From: Hypoxylon rubiginosum
Lineage: Eukaryota; Ascomycota; Sordariomycetes; Xylariales; Hypoxylaceae
Assembly: GCA_902806565.1 (NCBI GenBank)
Contig: CADCXA010000050.1
Span: forward strand, 806,001-870,000
Reading direction: 5' to 3'
DNA: 64,000 bases
Shown here: positions 54,785-64,000 of the stretch, one piece after another
Layout of the letters: every line of letters starts with the position of its first letter
Numbering within the stretch: position 1 is the stretch's first letter
Position numbers and translations under genes: made by a program
Notes under the pieces: model-generated
The model's input: the letters and a program-made list of their open reading frames with translations, nothing else
The model's database searches: none
Told to the model about the DNA's origin: nothing

Positions 54785-57396
54785 ATGTCTGCTGTCAAGT
54801 TTGAGTATCCGACCTACAAACTGTTCGAGGTGAGTCACAACGAGCAAGATATCTGCTTGGAATAATGTCCTAGTAATGCAGCAATCTGGTTTCGGAGGAA
54901 TGTATGCTGACCGATCTATCTCGCAGCCTCAGTATCATCCTCAGAGGCCAATCATCGTCGACGCGGACGCGCTCGAGTCTCCCGAGACGGTGATCCTCAG
55001 GTACGAGGAGGAGGCAGCTGCTAGAGCGAACGGAGGAGACCTTCGTGGGGATTCCCCGCCTGGTCTCCTGTCTATGCCCGCCTATTCCAAGCCTCAACCG
55101 CCCCAGATGCATGGTAAGCATTATAGCGTAATAGAGTTTTTATTTTCTGTTCGGAATTAGCAGAGAAGCAGGCAATGGTAGTGGATGTTGGTATGAGGAG
55201 AGAGAGATGGTGGTGCGGCATTTTGTTTATTTGGTTTGAAAATTGCAGAGCTAACTCGATCTTCACCTCCAGCTTTTGATTCACCGAGATCGTACCAAGA
55301 TCCTCAGTATCAATACTCTGCTCAGCAGTTTGCGGCTCAACAGTCGGAAAATGCCGCGGCGCAGCTCAATCAGATGGCCTTCGCGGCCAACAGTTCGGCA
55401 AGTCAGTATATGGCACCGATCGTGGCCACGCTGGTATCATACCAACCGCCCTCCGGCATGTTTGGAACCAAAGTGTCAATAAAGATATCAGCTCCGTACG
55501 ATTTAATCGCGGTCACGAGTCATTTCTTCCTCGCCTTTGGCGCCCACAAGAGCCCAGCACACGCTGTTAGGGACACGAGTGATGCGAGCGGGTTCGGATA
55601 CGTAGTCAGGGGAGATGCACCACAGCTCGAAGACACGAGGAGTCCCAGTTCCAACGTGCCTTTAACACTGCTGATCGAAAGCGCAAATGGTCAGACTCTG
55701 GCTTCGATTGAAGTCGGCACGTTCACATACCATGACAGTCCTGCTGGGACTACAGAGGGACCGGCTGAGGGCGTCACGCGGGTCGAAGGGGGCAGCAGGT
55801 CACCTGAGCAGAGGGACAGCCCTCCCAAACAAGAGGAACAAAACCAGATGGCTGCTGATACAGCTACAAATACATATGGCTACGCTCCCAACGCACAGCA
55901 AGCCGTCGCATCCAACTACGACACAGGTTACACTGGTAACGACAATATGATCGGGACTTACCATCGCTCATCTTACGGGGTCGACTACCCCCGACCGCCG
56001 CCGCCGCTCAAAACTCCTGCGTGGAGCCCATACGGACATGCTCTCTCCGCCAGGAGCCCTGCGTCAGCTCTAAGCCATACTACGATTAGTCGGCCTAGCA
56101 GTGTGACGGCATTGCCAATGCCGACGTCCAGCGCACCACAGCTGATCCGGACAAGCACTCTGCAGACATCCAGCTCATCGGCCGGCGCGCAGCTCAACCC
56201 GTACGCGGCGCTCTATTCGACCAAGGCGGTGCTGAAGATAAACGGAGACCTCGAGGCGATGGCTTCGGGCTGGTCACAAGAGGAGTGGGAGAATCGGAGA
56301 CGGATCGTCATGTTCAGCAAGAAGCAGCAGGGCCACACACTGTCGACGTCCTTCAAACCCGTCACCGTCAACGAGCGCCCGCCCAACAGCATCTGTATCA
56401 GCTGCATCTACTGGGCCGAGAAGGACGAGTGCTACGTGACGAGCGTCGACACCATCTCGCTCCTCGAGCAGCTCGTCGCCGCCCCCGGCAGGTTCACCGT
56501 CGAGGAGAAGAACCGCATCCGTAGGAATCTCGAGGGGTTCCGCCCCCTGACCGTCAGCAAGGCCAAGGCCGATAGTGAGGAGTTCTTCAAGGTCATTATG
56601 GGCTTCCCGAATCCGAAGCCCCGCAACATCGAGAAGGACGTCAAGGTGTTCCCCTGGAAGATCCTAGGCTCGGCGCTTAGGAAGATAATCGGCAAATACG
56701 TGAGTTTTTGACTGCTTTCTGTTTTTTTTTTTTTTTTTTTTGCAGCTTATTGTATATTTTTCTTATGATTCTTTCTATTTTCCTCATTTCTTTGTCTTTG
56801 GATTTCTATCATGTATTTTATGCAGTCTTCTGCACACATGCATTCCTTCATCTTACCCCCTGAATATCTTTAAGCTGAGGATTCGACCACAAATGCTAAT
56901 TATTGGAATCTAGTCTGCATCCCCTTCTTCAACCCTACCTCCTGGACCGGGACCGACACTTCTCACGCCCGTCAGCAGCACGAGTCCGGGCCTCTACGGG
57001 CCGCCGCACACCCCCACGGTATCGGACGGCGGGTACTCACATCACGACTCGCACTCGATGCCCTCGCCACGGTCGCTCACGGGCGCGCCTCCCGCCTGGC
57101 CTACGTACCCCGGGCGCACGATCTCGCCGGGATTGAAATCGCATTCGCCGCAGGGTATCCACATCCCTAGCATCCCACCCTATCGCCATGTAGATACAAG
57201 GCCGCAGCAGCACCTACCCGCGCCGCCGAGCTACGGCATGCCACACCAGCGCTGGGATCCCGTCACGGCAGTCTCGAGCGCGTACGGCGACGCTTCCACG
57301 GCCGCGCCTGCCTCCTACGCTCCCAGCCACCAACCGCACCACCAGAGTCATGTGTACGGCACCGGCGCTTACGGTGATGTCACTCACCGGGAATAG
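54785..57396 (+). CDS. medA: Medusa-type developmental regulator (MedA / Ren1 / Acr1 homologue)
   Basis: Exons 54785-54829, 54882-55113, 55249-56699 and 56914-57396 give 736 residues. The first exon encodes MSAVKFEYPTYKLFE. Residues 125-235 hold a conserved block (PIVATLVSYQPPSGMFGTKV, IKISAPYDL, FFLAFG). The hallmark C-terminal block lies near 430-575: GDLEAMASGWSQEEWENRRR, PPNSICISCIYWAEKDECYV, and VEEKNRIRRNLEGFRPLTVS, then FFKVIMGFPNPKPRNIEKDV and FPWKILGSALRKIIGKY. These are the near-invariant part of Medusa proteins, nuclear regulators of conidiophore and conidium development, with adhesion and virulence roles in some species (established for A. nidulans medA, Fusarium REN1 and Magnaporthe ACR1). 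A Pro/Ser-rich tail follows. Intron 3 is long (214 nt) and holds an extra strong acceptor. The gene has several upstream ORFs and an exceptionally long 5' gene-free region. Confidence 0.93.
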
Positions 57397-60115
57397 GGGC
57401 CTGAGCTCGCAGCATGACTCTCCCCGCCCCTGGCAGGCAAGTAGGGATGGGGACGATGGGGATGGGGCGAGCGGTGGGACGATAATGACGCTTTAGAAAG
57501 AGCAAAAGCAGGAATGCGTCGCGAAGAGGGGGTTGGTGGTTACCTGATTGAGCCAGCCCATCGTTCGAGGCAGAGACACAGAGAGAAACACAGAACAATA
57601 ATACAGGAGAATAACGATGGTTTGGCAACGCGGAATCTGGCCTCGGACATCCGTACCATGCACAGCAACAACACTTAGAGGAATAAACCCCCGTCGCCCA
57701 CCCGTTTTCTTGGCCGCCGTGGGCGAGTACCGTACCGGGATGGTGTGAAGCGGGAGGGTGGTTTCTGCATCTGAACCCCATGGTCTCAACCTCGAACAGA
57801 CTAGGTATGTGCGTGTGGATTCGTGATGGGGGATCATGGGCATGCGTACAGTAGGCATACATCAAGTTGTTATTGAAAGGTTGGGTGGGGGAGGAAAGAG
57901 ATTGCCTTATGAGGAGGTGGTGTGTATGTATGTGTGGGGGGAAAGGGGGGGTCTGGGCCAAGGTCAGCTGCTGCGACGACCAGCCAATCACCATTTTACC
58001 CGGCACTCCAACTCGATCGCACCACACCAGGGTATCTTCCCCCCCTTGGCTTATCTTTTTTGGACGTCCACCAGGTACCTACCACACTCACCACACTCGT
58101 CCGGCCATGGGAACTGCCGCACCCGTGATAACTTCTCACCCCATGGTCGAGAGGTAGTCGGCTTTCTTTCTTCCTCTCCTCCCCCCTAACTCTCTCCAAT
58201 AACTCCTCTTGTCGTCACCGGGCGGACCTCAACACTTCTGTTGGCTGACTGGCCGCATCTTCAATCTATTTTCCGGGTCCGGGTCGGCCAGGCTGCAAGG
58301 CCATGATCGACTGTGCATGGCTTAGCATGAGGGGGGAACTGATTGGTCACGAGCCCCCTTCGACTTGCAGGCAGATCCATGTGGGCGACATGGATGGTGT
58401 GTGGATGTCTATCGGGTGCGCGCCGCAGCCGCTGCATGATGCATGCCATCTGCATCACGCCCGGTCCCTTGCTTCCCTCGCTCGGTAATCATTCTCTATT
58501 TCCCCGGTCATCGTCATCGGAAACCCAGCCTCTTTGCGCACGGTTCGCACCAAAGGAGGGTTGAGATCTCTATGGGAAATCCAATCCTTCTCACTAACCA
58601 GAGAGGGAGAGACTTGGACGTTGCACGACAGCTGCCTGCCTGCCTGCTTCTCTCTTACAGGTGCTTGGCCAGGGGCGGATGATCCACACACATAAAATGC
58701 ACATTTACACAACCCCATCAGCAGACTCCAGCATGCTGTATGTCAGTCAGTCTTATCTTGATCTCCTTGCGGACTAGTCGAGGCCATCGAAATGAGAGGA
58801 CTGGATCGCCACAGATAACCCCAGTCCTTACCGAATACTGACGTTACGATGATACCTGTATGCCTATCCACCTCCTATCTGCCTACCTTCTATCTGGCTC
58901 CGAGGGCAATCGATGACTTGATCATGAGGAATTGATTGCTTCACTACACCCCGAACGACCTGCACGCCCTCTCCAGACGCCAGCCATCTCTCTCCTCCCG
59001 ATAGCTCTACAGCTTTACGCCCAGTGTCTTCATCCCCTAGAGACTGGCGAGTTTGGGGTCCAGTAGCTGCCTGCACCATCTCCGTTTCCATCTCCATTGA
59101 TCTCCACGGCGGTCTCTGGTCGTTTCGTTTCGCTCTTTTATTTGGTGGCGGGTCAGGTCTAGCATACTTCGCTTCTGGCCTTACAAGATACAATTCTATC
59201 TACAACTTCGACTTTCGTTACAATATTTCCTTTCTTTATCACCTCCCCCGCCTTCTTCGACTACGTAATCATCTCCTTACTTCGGATCGGGCGCTTTGGG
59301 CAACTGCTTGAATTAGTTGGGAATACACATTTGGGTGGGTTTTGGGGGGAGTTGGGCATATGGTTCAATAGGCTCCGGACGGACAGGCACATACATAGGA
59401 GAAACAGGACTACGGGATCATGGAGGCATACGGAGGGAGACGAGTGGTAGCGGAATTGGGCGCTTTAAGTTCTACCTACGGGAGACCGAATCGGCTGGGG
59501 TTTTTTCATTTGCCATTTAGAGCGTTTTATACCCGTGTTCTCATTCTTACTTGTATCCTAACCTAAGCTTTTGCTTGTCTTTCTTCTCCTTCTTCATCCC
59601 TCCCCTTTTTTTCCCTTTCTATCGCAGCTCTCTGCTTGTTTAGTTAGACCAATACTTCTTTTTGAAACCTTGAAATGCATTCCAACGGACGGTGGAAAAA
59701 AATTAGGTGGGAAAGGGCTTCTTCTTATTCTTAAGGCATCATCATGAATCACATCACATCTAAGGGGGGAACGGGGACACATGGGTCATAAGGGGGGCAG
59801 CATGGGAGACGGACACATAAGCTCGGGGGATTTAGACAGGCAGGAGTTTTTCAGGACATCATTGGCTTCTTTTCTTACCGGCTCAACTGCTTTATTGTCG
59901 CAGTCTTTCGAAGTTAATCATAATACACACTGTTCGTTTGACATGGTCGCCACCAGCAGCGATTTCCCCGTATTGTGATGGTCGAGTCCACTGGATAGTT
60001 CTACAATACGTCTTATTTCGTGTCTATTGACTCAGGAGGTGACTCGGGGATATGAGCACTTCGCTGCCTACTTTCTCTCTATGCACGTCGCCGTATCTAA
60101 CGCTCTCCCTTCATA
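57397..60115. other. Convergent intergenic region, no gene seen
   Basis: 2.7 kb between the 3' ends of the medA-like and Emw1-like genes, unusually long for a convergent pair here. Frames such as 57380-58027 (-) and 59024-59311 (+) have no recognisable domain. Several pyrimidine-rich stretches (59200-59640) resemble transcript leaders, so an unannotated non-coding transcript or long 3' UTR is possible. Confidence 0.5.
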
Positions 60116-63100
60116 TCATCGCAAGTCCTCCATCATATCCGTCAACGTCTTCCACCTCTCGTCGCCCTCCCACGACTCCTTCGCCTTGCCCGTAACGCTC
60201 CGCACGGCGCTCCTCGCCTTGCCCTTCCACCTGCTCCTGACGCCGTCTACGCGCGACCCGTAGTTCTCGTAGGCCGCCACCAGCTCGGACGTCCGCTGGA
60301 CCACGGCGTCCCACGCGTCCGCATCTACCAGCCAGTTCCCCTGCCCGTCTCGCGCGCCGCTCGACGCCGATAGCGCGCTACTGATCCCTCCTCCTCCGAT
60401 CGCCGTCCTCCATGCTTTCTCGGCCGCGTCCAACGCCCCCGCCCAGTCTCGCCTCCACGCGCGGAGCCGGGACACCAAGGCCCAGCATGCCGAGTTCGTC
60501 GTGATCAGCGGCACGACCTCGGTCTCGAAGAGGGTGATGACTTTGCTTTCGATGGTGCCTCTGGTAGGCTCGTAAACAGAATCGCCTTCTCCTTCGCTGC
60601 TGCTGGTGGCTGGTGGATTCTTGGTCGCCTCCCTAACTAGGAGGGTCATGATGTCGAGGTCTAACGCTTCTTCGGTCTTACGTATGCGGATCACATTTCG
60701 CAAGCCGAGAACTACGTCGTCCAGATCGGGGTTGGGCGACAAGCTAGCGGCGAGCGTGATGACATTATCCCAGATCCTCCAGTTCGAGTCGGCTATTGTG
60801 GCACCGCGCTTAAATGCTATGAGGGCATCTTGTAACAACGTATGGCCGGGTTTGCCAAGCTCAGCCGCTCGCCTTGTGCTGGCCATACCACCCAATACAT
60901 CAGTGTCGTCATCGTCGTCGCCATTTTTTATTTTATCTTGGCGATCCTTTTTCTCTTTGATGATCTGACGGTACCAACTCAACAATGCCGTTCCCATATT
61001 ACTCCAAGTTCGCGCGTCGTCGCCCCCTGAAATGTTATTCGCGGTTGAGATCGCTCTCTGAAAGGCCTCCGCTGCGTCGGCAAAATTTCCGAGACGCAGC
61101 TCGATATCGCCCAGTCTATTCCACATCTCCGGACTCAGTCGGTTGACGGCAACTGCGCGCCGGTACGCATCACGGGCTTCCCTCCACTCCTGTTTCCGCA
61201 GATGGAGCTCACCGAGTGATCGCTGTGCCCTCGCAAAGCGTCGGTTAGAGATCTCCCATGCGCGTTGGTAATGCTGGGGGTCATTTTCGATGTCGCCCAG
61301 TATGCAAAATAGTCGAGGAGCGTTTGGTGGTGGTGGCGAACGTTCCGGGCCGTAGAAGTCTGCCGCCTTGAGAGATGAGACGTCAATTTCAGCATTATCT
61401 AGATCGCCGTCCTCCTCTATACCTGATGCATTGCTCGAAGCAGAAGTGCGGTGAAATAGTCTCCACCGTACGACAGCACGTCCTTTGTCTTCACCTCCGC
61501 TTCCTCGACCATTCTCATCATCCGCCCCAGCAGCGCTTGCCATACATAGTGCAACTTCTGGCCAGAGACGCAGTCGTTTGAATATCTCTAGGGCCGAGAC
61601 GAGTGATCCAACCGCAGTCCAAGCATAGGCAAGCTCGGACTCAAGGTGCCAACGCGGAGGGGATGATAAAGTGTTGACATACCGCAGCCTCTCCTGTGGA
61701 GACGCCGATTCGGCGGGTTTAGGGGCTGGGAGAAATGATGTTGGTTTTTGAAGATTGGTCGAATGGTCTGACTGTTCGGGAGTTATTTGGATGGAAGGAA
61801 TCTTAGATTCAGCTACTGGTTTGTCTTGACCATTGAGAGACTTCTCGGTTGATATAGTTAACGCCTGTGTATCAACTATAACTTGGTCTACAAGAGCTTG
61901 CATTTGCAAGACCGCCCGTTCGAGAGTTCGACTTCTGTTCAGTTCGATTCGTGATCTTACTAATAGAGCTTGTGTGTATATCTGCCAATTAGTCGACTTA
62001 TCATCAATCACTCGCACAGCAAACGGTAATATTTCTTCTGCGGTTAATGAATCAGCCGGCGAAAAGGTGTCTTTCAAGGTGGCTTCTGTTAGGAGTATGA
62101 TGTGGTCTTCCGGACGAAGTTGCGGTTGATCCTCTGGCGAGAGATCTTGTAGCTCAGGTGGAATAGATGGCGCTGGCGCATTGATTTGGTCATTTTCGAA
62201 TTTGATTTTCTCTAATAAGGTATCGTCATTTAGCGGCAATGCGACCGGTGCCGCATTGGAGGGATGCTGTTGACTTGTTTCTGATAGCGCAAGGCTCTTG
62301 GCAAGTACGACAAGTTGGCTGATATTTTTCTCCTGGAACTTGGTGCGTTTACCGAGGGCACCTGAAAGGGCGTAAGAAAAGCCACTGATTTTCGTGGCTA
62401 ACTGTAGCGCCGTTCGGGCTTTGACATCATTTCCGAGTAGGATATGGCATGTGGCCGCTTCTAAGTGAAATTGAATACGCGATTCTTGTGGCCATTGGGA
62501 TTTCTCCGAGTCTTCGCCAACCTCGACTAAACCAGATATTGAAGTCTCGGCTTCTAGGAGGCTCCTTTCAATGAGTTCTTGTAGACTAGGCACATCCGTC
62601 CAGCGGCCACTCTTGGTAAATAAGGAGCCCGGCCCTAGAGACGGTTGAGTAATGAGCCTATAATGCCAGAGATGAATTCTCAGACGAGTCCAGGAAAGAT
62701 GCAGAGAGAGAGATTGCCGTGGATCTGACCAGATATCGGGCAATTCAGTGGGCAATACAGTGCCCGAGGTGAAGATGAAGCGTGACAAGCAGAAGAGTTC
62801 AATATGGGGGATATAGGGGTAGGGTGACACTCCATCAACGTCGAGCGACCTGAGACAAAGCCTTCTCAGAAAGGCTATCGGCGATAGTGCACTTGCGACC
62901 CCTATCTCATTCCTCGATTCCGTTGAAGATCTGACCTCCGCTAAAGCCGAAGCAAAAATAGTTTCTGCTACCTCGAAACCTTCGGGCACTGGGCCGGTAA
63001 CGTTTGTTTGTAAGAATGCACCCAGGGAAGCTATACCAAGGCGGATAGTTTGGGTGGAGTTGTAGGTCTCGTCTGCAGCCTCTTTTTCAGGACCTCCAGA

Positions 63101-63274
63101 GCCCTGTCCACCCTGAGCGACCTGCTCTTCCGGTGACCGTGTTACCAGATGCTGGATAAACTGGGCTATTAGACGCTTTGATGGCTCGCTCTGAAACTCT
63201 TCTAGAAATGATGAGTTTTCAAACGATCTTTCGATCGAGATGAGTGTGGCAGGTGAAAACTCGTTGGTAGCCAT
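60116..63274 (-). CDS. TPR protein, Emw1/TTC27 family
   Basis: Intronless, 1052 residues, close to the length of yeast Emw1 (about 900) and animal TTC27 (about 840) with fungal extensions. The N-terminal half is helical with the conserved PYIPHIELFCLSRFIF-type segment near 150-180 and a long region of unassigned helices. TPR repeats are clear near 675-790: RRFARAQRSLGELHLRKQEW, EARDAYRRAVAVNRLSPEMWNRLGDIELRLGNFADAAEAFQRAI (split here across repeats), then DDARTWSNMGTALL and a DALIAFKRGATIADSNWRIWDN repeat near 835. Emw1 is essential for cell-wall integrity in yeast, and TTC27 is a chaperone-linked TPR factor; direct function in moulds is unknown. A Ser/Gly/Glu-rich acidic linker lies near 600-640. 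The family call is from repeat pattern and length and not from a search. Confidence 0.82.
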   Translation of the reverse strand: MATNEFSPATLISIERSFENSSFLEEFQSEPSKRLIAQFIQHLVTRSPEEQVAQGGQGSGGPEKEAADETYNSTQTIRLGIASLGAFLQTNVTGPVPEGFEVAETIFASALAEVRSSTESRNEIGVASALSPIAFLRRLCLRSLDVDGVSPYPYIPHIELFCLSRFIFTSGTVLPTELPDIWSDPRQSLSLHLSWTRLRIHLWHYRLITQPSLGPGSLFTKSGRWTDVPSLQELIERSLLEAETSISGLVEVGEDSEKSQWPQESRIQFHLEAATCHILLGNDVKARTALQLATKISGFSYALSGALGKRTKFQEKNISQLVVLAKSLALSETSQQHPSNAAPVALPLNDDTLLEKIKFENDQINAPAPSIPPELQDLSPEDQPQLRPEDHIILLTEATLKDTFSPADSLTAEEILPFAVRVIDDKSTNWQIYTQALLVRSRIELNRSRTLERAVLQMQALVDQVIVDTQALTISTEKSLNGQDKPVAESKIPSIQITPEQSDHSTNLQKPTSFLPAPKPAESASPQERLRYVNTLSSPPRWHLESELAYAWTAVGSLVSALEIFKRLRLWPEVALCMASAAGADDENGRGSGGEDKGRAVVRWRLFHRTSASSNASGIEEDGDLDNAEIDVSSLKAADFYGPERSPPPPNAPRLFCILGDIENDPQHYQRAWEISNRRFARAQRSLGELHLRKQEWREARDAYRRAVAVNRLSPEMWNRLGDIELRLGNFADAAEAFQRAISTANNISGGDDARTWSNMGTALLSWYRQIIKEKKDRQDKIKNGDDDDDTDVLGGMASTRRAAELGKPGHTLLQDALIAFKRGATIADSNWRIWDNVITLAASLSPNPDLDDVVLGLRNVIRIRKTEEALDLDIMTLLVREATKNPPATSSSEGEGDSVYEPTRGTIESKVITLFETEVVPLITTNSACWALVSRLRAWRRDWAGALDAAEKAWRTAIGGGGISSALSASSGARDGQGNWLVDADAWDAVVQRTSELVAAYENYGSRVDGVRSRWKGKARSAVRSVTGKAKESWEGDERWKTLTDMMEDLR

Positions 63275-63743
63275 GTTGCCTCAATGTATCTGGACGGGTT
63301 TGATTCTTGGGGCATGTAGTAGGATGGGCTGATACCTGCGGCCTTGTTTAGACACAGGCCGCCAGTAGGGTCTGATTTGTGCAAGAAAGAATACGAGCCA
63401 GTACAATGAGTCGAAACTAACTCATTGCGAGCAATATGAGATATGTTCGTAACCGTTGAGACTTGTTGAAGTGTTTGGACAAGCCAGGCAACCAGGATAT
63501 TCACATGTGTACCTGAAATAATGAGGGCATCTCATCCACGTATAAAATAAAATATTGCTTAGAATGGTGGGGGCGGGGCAATCTTGATTTTTTTCTTCTT
63601 TTCCCCTCTGCCCCTATTGGTGTGGTCCGTGCATATATGTACTTAGTAACAATTTACTACTTAAACTACTTAAGCTACCTCCTTAATCTTGCTAGAGGCC
63701 AAGAGCGAGTATCGAACTACCTAGGTAATGTACACATCGGTCC

Positions 63744-63753
63744 TGACGCGTCA
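63744..63753. promoter_or_regulatory. TGACGCGTCA palindrome with MCB core
   Basis: A 10-base perfect palindrome that contains ACGCGT, the known MBF-binding core. It lies 470 bases upstream of the Emw1-like start. Chance occurrence is quite possible for a 6-base core. Confidence 0.25.
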
Positions 63754-63943
63754 AAGCGACCTCGTCGAGCACTTGGTAAAGCCCGCTGCACTACTGCTAT
63801 TGAACACATGAGCAATGCTCAAGTTATTCTTTTTTTCTTGTCGCAGCAACTAGCAACCATAGCCTAGAGAAATATACGGCTCAAGGAGCGTCCCTCCCAG
63901 GCGTATAAGACGATTCCTAATGCAACTCTTACAGCAACACATG

Positions 63944-63980
63944 GAGAAATATACGGAGACGCCCGTCTACCATATTTCTC
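63944..63980. repeat. Imperfect hairpin GAGAAATATACGGAGACG at window edge
   Basis: GAGAAATATACGGAGACG (63944-63961) is inverted at 63964-63980 (CGTCTACCATATTTCTC) with a few mismatches. A direct copy of GAGAAATATACGG also occurs at 63867-63879. It could be the end of a repeat that continues past the window. Confidence 0.45.
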
Positions 63981-64000
63981 GTTGAGACTCATACATACCG

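Larger units (their letters stand above)
63275..64000. other. Upstream region of the Emw1-like gene, no gene seen
   Basis: Promoter side of the TPR gene up to the window edge. It holds a TGACGCGTCA palindrome (63744-63753) and, at the right end, two GAGAAATATACGG copies and an imperfect hairpin. A gene beginning beyond the window cannot be judged. Confidence 0.5.

Noticed and set aside
54495..54785. Open frame ending exactly on the medA start (TAATG overlap)
   Set aside because: It looked like an overlapping upstream ORF, but the frame has no ATG: it starts at TTG and contains no methionine codon. Only the shorter ATG-started frames were kept.

Overview
The window is nuclear DNA of a filamentous ascomycete (Pezizomycotina, most likely Sordariomycetes; class is an inference). 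The grounds are short introns of about 55-145 nt with GT..AG ends, intergenic distances of 0.3-3 kb, and homologues typical of moulds: a Medusa/Ren1-type developmental regulator, an Mbp1-type APSES factor, a Zn2Cys6 regulator, 2EXR and Cup1-like LYR proteins. No prokaryotic operon, CRISPR array, rRNA gene or intact transposon was seen. Exon boundaries were worked out by eye from reading frame, splice dinucleotides and family conservation.

Left part (0-11.2 kb): a membrane-anchored GT4 glycosyltransferase (-) and a UDP-glucose 6-dehydrogenase (+) diverge from a 3.1 kb spacer, which suggests a UDP-glucuronate-using pair. Next come mitochondrial succinyl-CoA:3-oxoacid CoA-transferase (+) and, convergent to it, an AhpD-like protein with a possible peroxisomal C-terminus (-).

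Middle part (12.3-29.3 kb): an allantoate-permease-type transporter (ACS family, -) lies downstream of a Zn2Cys6 transcription factor (-). A 3.1 kb gene-free stretch follows, then an NAD(P)-binding reductase-like gene (+), a second ACS transporter (-), an unrecognised 346-residue gene (+), an SSAT-like GNAT acetyltransferase (+) and a Cup1-like LYR protein (-).

Conserved housekeeping block (30.6-41.2 kb): Mbp1-like APSES/ankyrin cell-cycle factor (+), CENP-L/Fta1 kinetochore protein (-), 2EXR protein (+), Vac1/Pep7 endosomal FYVE protein (-), and Met8 siroheme synthase (+). A 139-bp hairpin element that looks like a MITE and a second smaller hairpin lie between Fta1 and the 2EXR gene.

Right part (41.2-64 kb): a 13.6 kb stretch without a recognisable gene, rich in TAGGTA-type words and, from about 49 kb, in short tandem repeats. 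It leads into the medA/REN1/ACR1 homologue (+), which is preceded by several short upstream ORFs. A further 2.7 kb without genes separates it from the convergent Emw1/TTC27 TPR protein (-).

I did not find a clear new multi-gene system. The most interesting leads are the GT4/UDP-glucose dehydrogenase pair, the very long regulatory space and alternative acceptor of the medA homologue, the hairpin element, and the E-box palindrome upstream of the Zn2Cys6 gene.
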